Below, one piece after another: positions 11,568 through 24,688 of a stretch of DNA of 64,000 bases. Under the pieces are notes generated by a model. The model saw only the letters and a program-made list of their open reading frames with translations, was not told the origin of the DNA and did not search any database. The stretch covers positions 65,301 through 129,300 of the forward strand of contig JAAOMT010000618.1 of NCBI GenBank assembly GCA_016748015.1, given 5' to 3'. The DNA is from Geosiphon pyriformis (Eukaryota; Glomeromycota; Glomeromycetes; Archaeosporales; Geosiphonaceae). How positions within the stretch are numbered: the stretch's first letter is position 1; each line of letters starts with the position of its first letter. A program made the translations under genes and the position numbers.

Positions 11568-12635
11568 TCTGTCAATTCAAACCCGCAAAGAAAGTGAGAA
11601 AAAAAGTCGAACCATTTTTACCAGTTGAGTGGCTAAAGCTAAAGTCTGTTTTAAGGAGTTGCTAAAAGTCTTTTTAGTCTATAAAAAGTTCAGCTTTTAC
11701 ATTAGACATACCTTTTAAAGGTGACGCGAGAAAGGTAGCTCAGGTGGTTTTGTCCAAAGTTAATGCGAGATAGTCAGTCAACTGTTCTGACGCTCGTTTT
11801 TCGATGATGTTTTCAGTTAGGAAGGTCAGTTCAAGAATATTATTAGGCTCGGCCCTTTTTATGAGGATAGGCAATATCAGATTAAAAAAGCAGTATTATC
11901 TGATGAGCTATTCAAATTCGGTCTCTCGACAGATGATAGGCTTGCAGTATAGGAAAATTTTTTTTGGCTCAAAAATTCCCAAATCAAAGGTTCTTATTAT
12001 GCCAAATTCCCGAGTCCTACAAATAAAAAACTGAAAAAGGAGATTTTTTGATTGTTCCTATGCCCCAGCTCTTGGCGACAAGCTGTAAATCACGGATTAA
12101 GGCGCTACCCATATGACAGGTACAATGACGCAAGATTTGGAAATTTTCGTTCGAGAGACCGACACTGGGTCAGTAAAGCAATTCACAATTTCCTAGATTG
12201 AAGACAAGCAAATTCGAGTCTTTACTCCAAGAATCAAGATTAAATAAGTTTGGACTCGAAATTGATCGCAAAATAGATGGATGAAGATTATGATAGATTT
12301 ATCTTACAAGGAGGTGTAGCACTAGCAGAGGTAACTAAGCAGCACACATGAATGAATGGATAATGAACACAAAGGTCTAAAAGAAAAAAAATAATTACAA
12401 ATAAAAATATATATTGGACAGAAACTGATCTTATTTTTGGCCAATCTAAAGTTTTTTGGGGACAAATTCCGATCCCTCCAGGAACTTTTTCTACCTTTCT
12501 CCACGTTGAACGGAAACTTTCATCAGTTCATTTGTATTAATTGAAAAAGTTTTCCTCGAATTTTTTGCATCATAAAGAAACTTCATATCGAGAATCATTA
12601 TCACCACATTTTCGTATAGGCAAATTGTACTTTTA
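11568..12635. other. Intergenic region upstream of the SAM-like gene
   Basis: About 1.07 kb between the start of the SAM-like gene and the end of the glycosyltransferase gene, both on the minus strand. It must hold the promoter of the first and the 3' end of the second. I see no gene-like frame and no repeat. Confidence 0.5.
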
Positions 12636-13775
12636 CTAAAAACCCAAGATTTCATCATGTAAGCCCTCCAGATATCTAAACAAAGTACCCTTCTTCCTGT
12701 CCCATTGATTGTGCCAATGATAGGCGAAAACCTGACGCAATTTCTCCTTATTAAATTCTTCTTCTTTGAAAGCACTCGGCATAGAGTTACTGGGATGGCA
12801 AACTGAAGGATCAGTGAAACACCATGGAAGCACTTTGAAAGGTTTTTTCCCATTCTGAATTAATCTTCGAAAAACTTTATAGTATAAACGACTTCCCCAA
12901 TCGATTGTGTCTTTTCTTGGGGGTGGTCCATGCGCCATCTCTGCGAGAAATTCACAAACGTAGGGTGAATTTTCACGGAATCTCATGAACGCACCATTCA
13001 ACGGGAACCCATCTGGCAAGAAGCAATCCCATTGACCTACCCATTCATGTTCAGTCAAAGGGGATAGATCACGAATAAAAAGAGAGTCCATGTCAAACCA
13101 TACACCACCATATTTATAGAGCACTAATAATCGGATCAAGTCACCGTCCAGATATGCATGTTTATCTTGTAATTTCAAATTGGGTGATGGTTCTATAGCT
13201 GTTCCTTTTGCTTCCACCGCCGGATTATAAATCCTTGTCTGAAATCTGTCAGGAAATCTTTCAAAGAACGGTTGAAGAAATTCATTTTTTGAGAGATCTC
13301 CGTTCGACCAAAGTACAAGACTTGAAAAATTTGCATCTTGGGTTGCGAAAAATGAGCGAAGAGTGGCCACTTGTTTATCACCCAGAGGTCTTAGATCAGC
13401 GCGCCAGTAAGTGTGGTAGGTTGTGAGCTCTTTAGGTTGCCCGGGGAGTGTTTGAATCCCATCAGCAAAATCATAGCAATCCCAGCCGTTAGTCAACGGT
13501 ACGGCAGGGTGAACTTCGTTGTAAATGGGTTTGGTGAGGTTTTCATTGGAAATGTTATCAAAACATCCATAAAGATTTTCATTAGGAAACTCCTCTTTTG
13601 CCACCCACTCTCTTACATATACTCGCATATTAAGGTGCAACTCGCACGTAGAAAAGAATACAATCATTGCAAAGATGACTAGAACAATGGCAGTCTTAAT
13701 GATGGTTATACACTTTACTCTTTTGGGGGCTTTTGGCCAAGGCGCATTCAACCTGATGTAAGGTGTCGTCGCCAT
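12636..13775 (-). CDS. Type II membrane glycosyltransferase with DxD motif, 379 aa
   Basis: Probable Golgi sugar transferase of the GT32 / alpha-1,4-glycosyltransferase type, using a nucleotide-sugar with a metal ion. A short basic cytosolic N-terminus (to about residue 21) is followed by one membrane anchor at 22-43 (ITIIKTAIVLVIFAMIVFF). The lumenal catalytic part contains DLIRLLVLYKYGGVWFDMDS, with the metal-binding DMD at 228-230 in the typical YGGVWFDMD setting. HWHNQWDRK near the C-terminus matches the end of this family. Possible N-glycosylation sites are NIS (74), NLT (79) and NFS (149). The frame is intronless and complete. The family is clear but the exact sugar and acceptor are not. 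Confidence 0.88.
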   Translation of the reverse strand: MATTPYIRLNAPWPKAPKRVKCITIIKTAIVLVIFAMIVFFSTCELHLNMRVYVREWVAKEEFPNENLYGCFDNISNENLTKPIYNEVHPAVPLTNGWDCYDFADGIQTLPGQPKELTTYHTYWRADLRPLGDKQVATLRSFFATQDANFSSLVLWSNGDLSKNEFLQPFFERFPDRFQTRIYNPAVEAKGTAIEPSPNLKLQDKHAYLDGDLIRLLVLYKYGGVWFDMDSLFIRDLSPLTEHEWVGQWDCFLPDGFPLNGAFMRFRENSPYVCEFLAEMAHGPPPRKDTIDWGSRLYYKVFRRLIQNGKKPFKVLPWCFTDPSVCHPSNSMPSAFKEEEFNKEKLRQVFAYHWHNQWDRKKGTLFRYLEGLHDEILGF

Positions 13776-15389
13776 GATATTTAAAAAATAACTCGTTGTC
13801 TTTTGCGGATGCAGTGCTCCAAAAGATTATTTTGCTTATTCTGAAGTATCAATGGGAAAATGATGGGTAGTGGGGTTAGGTAATCGTAAAATATTAGAAG
13901 TAGTGATAGGAGGACAAGAAAACTATAAAACGAGTGGTGTTTGGTCGGCTCTTCGTTGACAAGCGAAGCCTCAATTAGAATCGATCCCAAAATAGACTGC
14001 GATTCGTCAATCTTCAAAATGGTTGGATCCTCAAACTCGTTTCTTCTTTGATTTTTCCAGTTACACATAACAGCGCATTTTAAAACGAATGCGTCTCATA
14101 TCTTTTATATTTGAGCATATAACACTTTATTTTTTGTTATCTTTATCTTTGCTTTTTTTTTAATTTTTGACATAAATATAAAAAATATTGTTAATTCTAT
14201 CCATTTATTTATGATAAATTTGCAATAAATAAAAACACAAATTTTATTAACATTAACATTTTAGAAATTAATATATAAAATATGATTTATAATTAAATTA
14301 ATTATTTTTAATTTTAAAAACAATAAATTATTTAATACAATATTATATATTATATATCATAAATAATAATAAATTAAAAAACTGATTTTTAATCTTTTAA
14401 TTAATCATTAGAATATTTCAAGAAAAATATTTATGCAATAATATTTTTGTTAATATTAAAATTCTTTAATAAAATCTTTGAATTTGGAAAAATTCAAGAA
14501 TCCAGTCAACAAAGAAAATAAAAAAATTCTTTGATTTTTAATTTTATTTTTCTTAATTTTCAGCCTATTTGGATGTAATTCTTTTAAAAGGTAACATCAA
14601 AGAGAGTAGCCCAGAAAAATAACATTATTGATTCAACTTTAAAGATGATAACAAATTTTATTCCTCTTATTTAAATGCCGATATAACTGAGTTCTTTTAA
14701 TTAATAAAAAAAGTTTTCATTTCGAAATACAAACACCTGAGATGAAAGTTTTAATTAACTCAAGTGGGGATGTCGATGAATAGTTTTGGAAAGAAAAAAA
14801 TATTTGAGTTATTTTTAGGGGCAAATATTTGTTTCAAATCAAACGGGCTATTTTCAAACTTAATTCAAAAAATTACAGTCCCAGTAAAGTCTGAAAAGAG
14901 TTCGGACTTAAAACGGAAACTGAAAGAAGCTAAAACTTCACAGAAAAATACAATTAACAAATTTGTTTAAATTTAAGGAGATGCAAGAGAAATGCTTAGC
15001 TCGGTAAAATTGAATCACGCTTAGGGACTCAAAAACAAAGATTTCCAAAAGCGAATTGCATACAAAATTATGGGCCTAAGAAAATGTCAGATAGAAGGTT
15101 AAGAAAGTAATTTCTTTTAATCAGATATACGTATAATCAAGGAGAAGTGTCAAGTTGAAAGTAAAAAAATATTATTCTATATGTAGATTATTTGAAAAAA
15201 CAATGCAAATGGTAATTAACTTTCTTTTTAGCAGTAATGAGAGCAACAATATGGTTGTTTATTGGGTTGTAATCGAGCTGGTCAGTATAAAAACATAATT
15301 CAGCTTAAACAATTCAACTTCTTTGAGTTACAGATAATAAATGTTTAAAGCCCTATTTTTAATCTGAACAACAAAACAACAACAACAAC

Positions 15390-15461
<72 letters not shown>

Positions 15462-15809
15462 TAATTATAATAATAACAATTTGTAAACATTGTTTTTTTA
15501 TTTACTTATATTTAAAATCTAAAAATAAAATAATAAATATTCAACAATGAAAAATTATCAAAAATTTTATTTTATTTTTTAAAAAACATTAAAATGAATA
15601 ATTAGATTAAATAATACATTAAAATTTAACAAATCTCTTTATTTTTAAAAATTAAAAAATTTCTTTACAAAAATCATTTAGCAATCAGGATTGATCATAC
15701 GATCTCTTGTTGATATGAATCGAAGGTGACGTCATTCGTCTGTTCATATTAATGCTCAATCTTCAATAGAACTATAGTACTTTTCAACTTTTTTGCAATA
15801 CTCGTGAGG
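13776..15809. other. Intergenic region with AT-rich block and TAA microsatellite
   Basis: About 2 kb between the divergent glycosyltransferase and IMP3 genes. The part from about 14100 to 14500 is extremely AT-rich. A trinucleotide run lies at 15392-15459. Two weak open frames (13781-14068 minus, 14764-14970 plus) have no recognisable protein character, and I do not call them. Confidence 0.5.
15392..15459. repeat. (TAA)n microsatellite
   Basis: About 22 nearly uninterrupted TAA/AAT units, preceded by a short (ACA)n stretch at about 15371-15390 and followed by decayed units. It lies 350 bases upstream of IMP3. Confidence 0.9.
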
Positions 15810-16648
15810 ATGGTTCGTAAACTCAAATATCATGAAAAGAAGCTGCTGAAAAAAGTTGATTTTCTTCAGGTAAATCTTATCTTTAGTCCTATTCACTTAT
15901 CATCTAGATCAGATAGAATCTTTTATTAACCTCAAAAAATGTTATTCCTGTTAATTTTCTCGATGAATAATTATGTGGTCGGACACGAAAAATTTGAATA
16001 GTGGAAAAAGGAGAATAACATACGAGAGATAAAAGTGATTAGACGTTATCACATTCAAAAACCCGAGGATTACCACAAATACAACAAGATTTGCGGTGAG
16101 ATTAAACGACTAGGTAATAAAATTTCCTTGCTAGATCCACGCGATCCGTTCAGATTGAAGCAAGAGACGGCGTTACTGGATAAATTATACGCGATGGGTT
16201 TGATCACAGCAAGAAAACAATTTAGTCAGGTGAATAAGGTGACAGTTTCGACATTCTGTCGACGAAGATTACCTATTGTGATGTGTCGTTTGAAAATGTC
16301 GGAGACTGTTAAGGAGGCTATCACGTTTGTTGAACAAGGTCATGTTAGAGTGGGACCTGAGACTGTCACGGATCCTGCTTATTTGGTTACGAGGTATTTT
16401 TTTTTGACCTCTTAATTTATTTAGAAAATCTTCATTTTTCTATGATTAATCTTTATTCTTTTTCTCTATTAGAAATATGGAAGATTTTGTGACCTGGGTT
16501 GATACTTCCAAGATCAAACGCAAGATTATGAAGTATAATGATAAGGTAAAACAATGCAAATTTTTAAGTACCTTTACTTTCTATTTTTTTGACCTGATGC
16601 TTGAATTGTTTTTTCTTTTTAAAGTTGGATGACTATGACCTTTTATAA
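15810..16648 (+). CDS. IMP3: U3 snoRNP protein Imp3, 4 exons, 182 aa
   Basis: S4-like component of the small-subunit processome. It binds the U3 snoRNA/pre-rRNA hybrid in the nucleolus and is needed for early 18S rRNA cleavages. Exons 15810-15869, 16002-16393, 16473-16545 and 16625-16648 join in phase to 182 residues, almost exactly the yeast length. It begins [20 protein letters not shown]. The body has [20 protein letters not shown] and a C-terminal S4 RNA-binding motif ([20 protein letters not shown], then [20 protein letters not shown]). The C-terminus [19 protein letters not shown] is characteristic. No defects seen. Confidence 0.95.
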
Positions 16649-19498
16649 CCCGATCATTGATCAATGAATCAAAATATTCAACGGACTGGATTAATTTTTT
16701 TTAAAATCGTTTTGCTTTTGTTGGCTCTTGCATTTATGTTTTACAAAATATTGAGGAAGAATAAGTGTTCGGAAAATTAAGATGACGAATTTCAAGTTTC
16801 AAATCATGCTATCCTTATTAATGGTGAAAATACAGTTTATAACAAAAAACTGTATATTTGTTCCTGTGAAGAAATCTGATTTTTTTGCTTTAAACAAATA
16901 ATATATGCTGCTTTTTATCTTAAAACTTGACACAACATATATCAAATAACAAATAAAAAAAAGATTTATGCAAATCAATTTGCTAAAAAAATGTTTTATA
17001 AAGTTAATTTTAACCATTTTTAATCAATTACAAAAATTTCAAGTTTAAAAATATTTTTATTTTTATTGTTTAATAAATAAGACCCAATTTTTATCTACTA
17101 CAATACAACAATAAATCTTTTAAAGTAAATATAATTTATGTGGTTTTTACATATAACCAATTACTTAAATTAATTAAGGCTATATAATATTAAATTTACA
17201 AAAAAAAATTTATTTAATTTATTATCTTTTATTTAATACTGAAAAAATTATAATTATATAAAACCAAATTAGTCATTTATTTAGCAGTTAATTTAAATTA
17301 GATTTTATGTTTAATTCTATAAGATTATTATTTTAACAAAAAATTTATTATTAATAAAAATTTTATTTATATTATACTTTATTTTAAAACTAATTATTTT
17401 TTATTTAATTTATTTACAATTTTACCAAAAATACCAACTTGTTTTTTTATAACAAAATTTTTTCTTTATTTCAATATTTATAACAAGTATAATATTTATT
17501 AACAAAAATAACTTTATTAATTAAAATTTTAATAAAACTAATTTTAATTTAATTATAAAATTAATAATAATAATAGATTTAAAAACCAAAAAACAACAGT
17601 TTTGATATAAAATTTTAAATTAACAAAATAATTTTCAAAAATTCAAAATTAATTACAAATTTAAATAAAAGCTTTAATAAATAAAATAAAAATATTTTAT
17701 AATTAAAAGCCAAATATTTTAAATTTTAATATTTAAAATATTATTAATAATTAAAATTTTTTATTAAATACAGTTTTTTTTTAAATAATAATAATATTTA
17801 TTTATTTTTAAAAAATAAAAATAAAATATTTTAATTATTAAATAAAATTTGAAAACTGAAAAATAAAATTAATATAATTATTTACTTAAAAACCAATTCA
17901 TTAAATTTAAAAACAATATAATTAGAAAAATTTTTATTAATTTGGTCTTAAAAATATTTTTTAAAACAATAACTTTTTTTAATTAAAAAAAAACTTTAAT
18001 ATTATTTATAAAAACTATTCAATAAACTTAAAATATATAAGCAGATTTTAATTAAATATTTAAGATTTTATTAAAAATATTATAAAAAACAATATTAACA
18101 AATCAATATTAAATTCAAATATTAAAAAAATTTTTGCAATCTTAATTTAAACAATAATATTCAAAAAATTTAAAATATAAATTTTATTCAAAAAAACAAA
18201 ATATTGTTTTTAATAATTAATTTTAAATTAATTTAATCTTAACAGTTTTATAAAATATTAAAATAAAAATCTTTTATACATATTTTTAATAATTAATAAT
18301 AGTTTTTTAAATATTATTAAACCAATAATATTTTTAAAAAACAAAAAAAAAATACTTAAATAATTTATTAAAGTTATATATAAAAATATAACTTGTTTTG
18401 TTTTTAAAACCAATAAAATTGATTAAAATTTAACATATTAAATAATTTAGTTATGTATTAATTAAAATTAATTTTAACAAATATATTGTTATTATTATTA
18501 TTATTTAAAAAAATTATTGTTTATAATTAAATTAACACTAAATATTATAATTAATACAATTATAAAAAAAATTAATAAAATATCAAAAAAACCAATATTT
18601 TATTTTTTACAAAACAAAAACAGACTTTTAATTAAAAATACAACTTATAAAAAACACCAAAAAATATTTTTTTTTAATATTTTAAAAAATTTAATTGTTT
18701 TAAGTTTTTAAAAAAAGTTTGTTTTTTTGTTTTTTTGGCTTTTTTAGTTATTTAAGCAATAATAAAAAATATTATTAAAAAAAAATATAACTTTATTATT
18801 AACTTTTTATTAAAGATTTTTGGATTTTTTATAATAATAATAATTATAATAATAAAACTGGTTTTAGTTAATTAATTAATTAAAAACTCTTTAAAATCAA
18901 AAATAATGTTTTTTTAAACATTAAAAACTATTTTGTGTTTTTATTATTTAAAAAATAATTTTAAAAATATTTAATTGTTTTTACTTTAAAAAAATTTTTT
19001 AAGTATTAAAATTATAAAAAAAATTGCTTTTTTATTACGTTTTAACTAAATATAATTATAAAATACAAAAAAGAAAGGAGTTTTTTAATTTGTTAATTAT
19101 AATTTTTTGTAATAATAAAAAAATACTAAAATATTAAGCAAAAAATAATGAAAATTTTAATAATAATAATAATAATAATTTAAATTTATAAAAATTTAAT
19201 TATTACTTTAACAAATTATATGTTAATAAAAAAAAGTATTGTTTATATGTTTTATTTTTTAATCATTTTAATATTTAATACCAATATTTGTTTTTTAATA
19301 ATATAAATTTTATTTTAAGTTTATTATTTTGTAATATTTATCACATTATATTAATAATAATAATAGTAATAAATAAACAAATTGTTTATTTTATTTTAAA
19401 AAAATTTTATTCTAAATTTTATTCATTGATAAATTTTTTGACTCATCATTTTGTTACTATGTATATATAATGTTTTGTTTTGAAATTAAATAATGCTT
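16649..19498. other. AT-rich block between IMP3 and SPB1
   Basis: Both flanking genes end here (convergent). From about 16800 to 19490 the sequence is almost pure A/T, with only isolated G or C and very few CG dinucleotides. The open frames in it translate to Asn, Lys, Ile and Phe runs and are not genes. The segment at about 18290-18770 is one copy of AT-rich repeat family 2. Confidence 0.7.
18290..18770 (+). repeat. AT-rich repeat family 2, intact copy
   Basis: Matches by eye the sequence flanking LINE-D (52750-53096 and 55679-55850). Shared landmarks in order are TAACTTGTTTTGTTTTTAAAA (18390 region and 52898 region), ATTGTTTATAA, an ACCAATWTTTTATTTTTTAC block with an AAAAACAGA block soon after it, and AAAAAGTTTGTTTTTTTGTTTT (18711 and 55797 regions). 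Here the segment is continuous; the other copy is split by LINE-D. Boundaries are approximate because both neighbours are also AT-rich. Confidence 0.65.
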
Positions 19499-22400
19499 CT
19501 ATCGTTTCTGTCTCTTTCGAGAAGAATCTCCTTTTCCTTTCTTTTTAGAGTCTCGACTCATGGCACGTACTTCTTTTTTCATTCGAGTATCCACCATCTT
19601 TATGATTAGATTAAAGTTTAATAATCAATTATAATTAATAAAGAGTAATAAAGTCCATTATATTACACATACCTTGTATCGTCCTTTGACTCCTTTAGGT
19701 CGTCCCTTGTTACCTTTATTCACCCCTTTGGCCACCACAATCTTTCTGTCCTTTTTCTTTTTCACATTCTTGCTCAACATTTTTGTAATTGTCTGTGATT
19801 TTTCACGCTCTGTCATTTCACCTGTTTCAGCAATTGCCTCAGTTTTCTTTTGCAATTTGACCAATCTTTTGACAGCCTATAGAGAAAATATTGGTTGTTT
19901 AAGGGAAAAAAAAACAATTCAATAGGAAAGAGCTGTACGAATTTATGACATTTATATATGTATATAAAGCCTTAATAAAATTTACCCGAATTTTTTTTCT
20001 CGCCTTGGCTTCGGCAATCTTTTTTATTGGGCGTGCATTTAAAGCTTTCATTCGCTCTCGTATGGCCTCTACTGCTTCTTTTGTGATCGGCAAATTAGGC
20101 TTATTGTGTCGCTTTTCATCTTCCAAAAACCATTCTGGTAAGCCTTCTTTATCGCAAAACGCTTGCCTGGTGAATCCATCATCGATGAGTGCATGCTTGG
20201 TTTTTTGCCGATTTACTAGCTGTTGAGCAAGATTCATGGCCTCGGGAGTAATTAGCCCAATCTCTATTTGATATGAAAATGAGTAAGTGATCTAATAAAA
20301 TGCTTCCTGAGAAATAAAAGATGCAAGAGTATGGACCTTGAACGCGCTTCATTTTCTTTTCATCTTCATCTGATCCATCACCATCCCACATCGTCTCATC
20401 TTGATCATTATTTTCAGTGGGAATGATTTCTATTTCATCATCATCATCATCCTCCTCCTCCATCTGAACGGTTAAACTTTATATTATTATTGAGAACTCA
20501 AAATTTCCCAAACAATTGAGGCTTATTCATACTTGCCTCATCGGCCTTTCTTTTTAGTGACTGATTGTTTTCAAGAAGTGATCCCTGTTTTTCAAGAGAC
20601 TTGGATTCAACCAAATCTTTAGGTTCATACATCTCAGAATTAAAATTAGCTTTTATCAATTCGTCATTTTTGTCTCGATCTGACTCCTCTTCCAAAACTC
20701 CCTTAAATAGCGGTTGGTCAAAAAATAAGCTCGCTTTCTTGCTCAATTGACCTGCCTGTATTATTTTCCCATCATCATCACCATTTAGATAGGTAATTAG
20801 CTTCCGCTTCCTTTTTTTATCTTGGAAATTGTTTGTATTCATTGGGTGGTCTTCTTCTGAATCGCTATCTGTATCACTACTTCTAGAACTTTCAGTTTCA
20901 TCACCCAAGTTGTCTCTTGATGCCATGGAATAATTCGATACATCACTATCATCCTTATCAGAGTTATCTTGAATCCCGCTCCATTCGGAAAAAGATTCGC
21001 GCATTCTTTTCACCCTATACTTTGCGTCACGCTCCGCCTTCCTTTCTCTATACTCTTCGTACCTTTTATCGAAATGAGATAATTAAATAAGCGATGCAAA
21101 GAAAATAACAATAAAGTAGGGACCCTACATTTGATCCAATTGAACCTCCAACGCTGAAACATCATCCTCAGTATCTTGAAAACTTTGGTCCTCTGCATTC
21201 GTGTTTTCTTCATCTTTATCCGATAATTTCTGAACTTTTGTCAGAGTTTGAGCTCCTTTTCCATCATCAATAACTATGTCCTCGTTTAGCTTTGCTTGCT
21301 CATTTATTTCTTCGTCAAGTACAATATTCATATCACCTTTTCTCACAGCTTTTAAGACCTTTAGACAAATGAGAATAAAACCCAATTATAAAAAACAGTG
21401 AAAAATAATTGAATTATTACGAATATAACTTACACCGGCTTTATCCACTTTTTTCAGGTCAAAAAGCGAATTTCCTCCATCAAACCCGGGCTGGTCTAGC
21501 GCGATATCCGTTGGAGAAATCATCTTGAGCTGCATTCGAGTGATAGTTTTTTGTTTTTTTTCATTAGACTTGCGTTTCAACCGTTTTCGTCGGGCCTGTT
21601 CTTCTTTGGTCAGCTTGTCTAGCTGGAATGAAGTTTATTAAGAACGTATTGAAAATTAATCAGATGCCCTTTGGAAAGAGTTAACTTCTTTTTAAAGACG
21701 ACAAACCTCATTTTGGATCGCTTCATCTTCATCCACCGACTCTTCAGGCTTATCATCTTTTTCTTTGGGTGGGTCTTTGTTGAGCTTTAAATGAAGGTTA
21801 CGACTTTAAGAAAAATTCCAAAATATTCAAAAACAAAAAGTTTGGAAAGGATATAATTACCAATAACCGAATAGCTGTTCGCCACTTTAATAAATTTTTG
21901 AACTCCCGCTTTCCTAACACTTTCAAATCTTGGCATGATATTTTGATTTCATCATTAGTGATTTCGTTTAATAGTAATCTAGTTTTTTCAATAATATATT
22001 AAGGAATATTATTATATGATTAACAAGTGAGAACGCGAGAAATTATCATAAATACATACTCTTTTGCCTCATCAGTGTCAAATGCCAATACGTTGGAGTC
22101 TCCAAGAAGGCGAACAGGATCATTAGTGTTCACAAGATCCATGACCGATGCCGTTTGGTGAAGGGTATAATTGCCCTCTCGATAACCTTCCCTTTGCCGC
22201 TTTTTTTTTTCAGGATGCAAGATGTCAAGGGATGTTTTTTCAGGGCCAATTTCTACTTCTTGAAACACAGCACGCGGATCTAAAAATTTGGGATCAATCT
22301 TCTTTGGCGCAAGAAAATCTTTGCATATTACATAAATTTCTGCAGAAACATTTCTTGAATTTCAGTGAAGCAAAAATATGAGCGAACTTATTGAAGGTTG

Positions 22401-23412
22401 AAGCTGTTATTTAAATGAAAAAAATATGTTATGATATACCTTGAAGAGGCTGGCTTTGTGGCCTCAACTTTTTTAAATAATTGGTTAAAAACCCATATTA
22501 AATTGTTATAATCTTTAGATCTAAAGATTTTTGTTACAAATATACCTGTAGTGAATTGTAAAGGAGTAGTTAGTTTAGGAACCGAGATACTAAAAGATGC
22601 TCATAGTTTTTTAACGTATATACCCCCTTTCGATAAGAATTCAACGGCTAATTTCAAAGCCATTAAGGTCAATTCCGCCTGTGAATAAGCATCTTGCACC
22701 CATGCAACACCAACATTGGGTGCGCCATCATTAAGAACCCTTGAAGATCACAAATTAGGTTAAGTGTTGAAAGAGACATCAAGTTTGTAAAAAATGAAAA
22801 ATACATACACATCTGCTTTCCAGGTTTTCAATTGATTCCGCAAAGCAGCACGACATTTATCAGTAGTGATATCTTCCTGCAATGTGATAATCTTGGGTAG
22901 AGGTTTAATGGGGACAATATCGACACCTTTTTTTAAGAAAGGAAAAGAATAATCAGTCTTGCCCACGTATCATTAATCGATGGACTCAATCTCTTACCAA
23001 TGATCAAGCTTGATACTGGCATATATTTGCTCGCAACTTGTAACCTGATGAATTAATACAAACAAAATAGGGCTTAGGAGCAAGGATCATGGTTTATATA
23101 TTCAATCAATGATTTTTTTGCTTTCAATTTTCCCGGGATGTTAATACACACCAACCGCCAGGTGCAGCACATAAATCAACAAGGACACGTGATCTTTCAA
23201 GAAAATTGTATTTTTTATTCAGCTGAATAAGCTTGAAAGCAGAGCGGGCACGATAGCCTTGCTCTTTTGCCAAGTGATAATATTTGTCCAAACGCCCTAT
23301 AGAAAACGCGGATCAGTTATAAGAAATCTTCTATATACTCTTTGAACTTGACAAAAAGTTTTCTGGTATCATTTCAAAAACCTTTTCCAGTTTTCTTGTC
23401 TCGTTTCCCCAT
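19499..23412 (-). CDS. SPB1: Spb1-type rRNA methyltransferase, many exons
   Basis: Nucleolar AdoMet-dependent 2'-O-methyltransferase of 60S pre-ribosomes (the A-loop G of 25S rRNA in yeast). The start ATG at 23412 opens [11 protein letters not shown]; the next exon has [20 protein letters not shown] and the SAM-binding [10 protein letters not shown]. Further exons encode [20 protein letters not shown], then [20 protein letters not shown], completing the FtsJ/RrmJ-like domain (22600-23412). The middle exons (about 20500-22300) are acidic and lysine-rich (Spb1 mid region). The C-terminal domain is at 19670-20270 ([31 protein letters not shown]). The last exon ends with [20 protein letters not shown] and a basic tail, with the stop at 19499-19501. 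At least ten introns are visible; exon ends in the acidic middle are not fully resolved. Confidence 0.93.
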
Positions 23413-23659
23413 ATTGAAATAATATCTCAAGAAAAGAAGTAAAAAATTAATTTGAATATCTACACTTTTTTGAAGATGTTGATTGATCACATGATTGCTG
23501 ATCCAAAATTATAAATAATCAAAGTATTAAAAGCTGACTCGTATAGAAGAATGCAATTCCTGAAGCTGACTGAGAAGGGCTTAGATTAAGAAGAGGACAG
23601 TCAGTTATTTTGTCAAGGGCTCGATTTAAAATCGCTGCCTGGCACCAACATCTACAAAT

Positions 23660-23951
23660 ATGAGTTCAAGTATAGGTGGTTTGATTTGCGCGAGATGTTT
23701 AATTCTCCTTACTTATTACATAAGTCCTTACAACACCGTGTTAGTAGACCTTTTTAACGCTTCTATACGCATTCCCATATTTCCCTACAATCAGTATGAG
23801 GTATAAGCATGAATATTGGTATTTCCAGAATCCTCTCGTTTTGGTCATCAATGTTCCATCAGATTTACCAGTGTCGATTCATCCTTCTCAGTCAGTACTC
23901 TGTAGATTTACGAATTTTATAATTCTAGAAGCCAGAGTGTTACTTAATTGA
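23660..23951 (+). CDS. Unrecognised two-exon reading frame, 87 aa
   Basis: ATG at 23660 opens MSSSIGGLICARCLILLTYY. The exon runs to 23800, where a GTATAAG donor is followed by a very short 28-base interval ending TTTCCAG at 23828. The second exon (23829-23951) continues NPLVLVINVPSDLPVSIHPS to a stop. Both exon lengths are multiples of three (141 and 123). The gene would be divergent from SPB1 across 247 bases. There is one hydrophobic stretch near the N-terminus and no known motif. The 28-base intron is shorter than any other here, so this could be chance or part of a longer gene. Confidence 0.3.
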
Positions 23952-24688
23952 TACTGCTGACCGTGGCTGACAATTCTGGATTTATACAAAAGTACGATAG
24001 GAAAGGATATTTTTGAAATTTCAAATTTAAGAGTAAAATGATTCGTTTTAAGGGACTTTGTGTGTTTAGATCTCGAAGCAGAATGCGCCAGGATATATCC
24101 TCTCGATTTAAATTTAATGATAGTAGTCTTTGTAAATATATACACAATTAAAATTCCTGAGGCACTAAGGATGCTCACGACATCTGAAATGCCAAAGCCG
24201 GGGAGATTTGGCATCTCCAGAGTTCTCGATCGTAAGAAATTGTCTCATATTTTTATTGAATACTTGCATTATATATATCTAAACCACAAAATAACTAAAG
24301 TATTGTGCTTTATTAGTTTGATATACATTAACAAAATGATTATCAGCATAACATCGATGATCCAATTAGTTCCTTTTAACATTGGTTCTTTGCTAGCCTA
24401 ATATCCACACCTTGTAAACTACATCTTCTTACTTTAGGGATTGAGCCAAGAAAGATTTCCCTTTTTATGTTCAAATCAATTACTATCTCCAGACGTATTC
24501 TTGCACTTTTGTTGAAGTTCTTAAAAATACACCCATAATAAATGTCATTTTGAATTAATTCGAGTAGTGCATCTCAAGAATGTGTAAGCAGATACTTATA
24601 AAAATTGCCAAAATTGGTTTCGGAGCCCACAAATCGTAATGGCACTAATACAGTACATCCTTAATGAATCAGTCTCCCTGAACAGAAC
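23952..24688. other. Spacer with ambiguous frames
   Basis: Overlapping open frames on both strands (23888-24214 minus, with one hydrophobic segment; 24060-24401 plus) do not look like any protein I recognise and exclude each other. I leave the stretch unassigned. The 3' UTR of the membrane-protein gene should lie at the right end. Confidence 0.4.

Noticed and set aside
13781-14068. Minus-strand frame of 95 codons upstream of the glycosyltransferase
   Set aside because: Not in continuity with the gene, no recognisable protein character; most likely 5' UTR or promoter DNA.
14764-14970. Plus-strand frame of 68 codons
   Set aside because: Lysine-rich low-complexity translation with no family resemblance.
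15361-15474. Possible CRISPR-like or minisatellite array
   Set aside because: Only a simple (TAA)n microsatellite with no spacers; the organism is a eukaryote.
18517-19470. Several 60-codon frames in the AT-rich block
   Set aside because: They encode only Asn, Lys, Ile, Phe and Leu runs, an artefact of A/T composition, and one overlaps AT-rich repeat family 2.
23888-24401. Two overlapping opposite-strand frames with hydrophobic segments
   Set aside because: They exclude each other, neither resembles a known family, and no splice structure supports either one.
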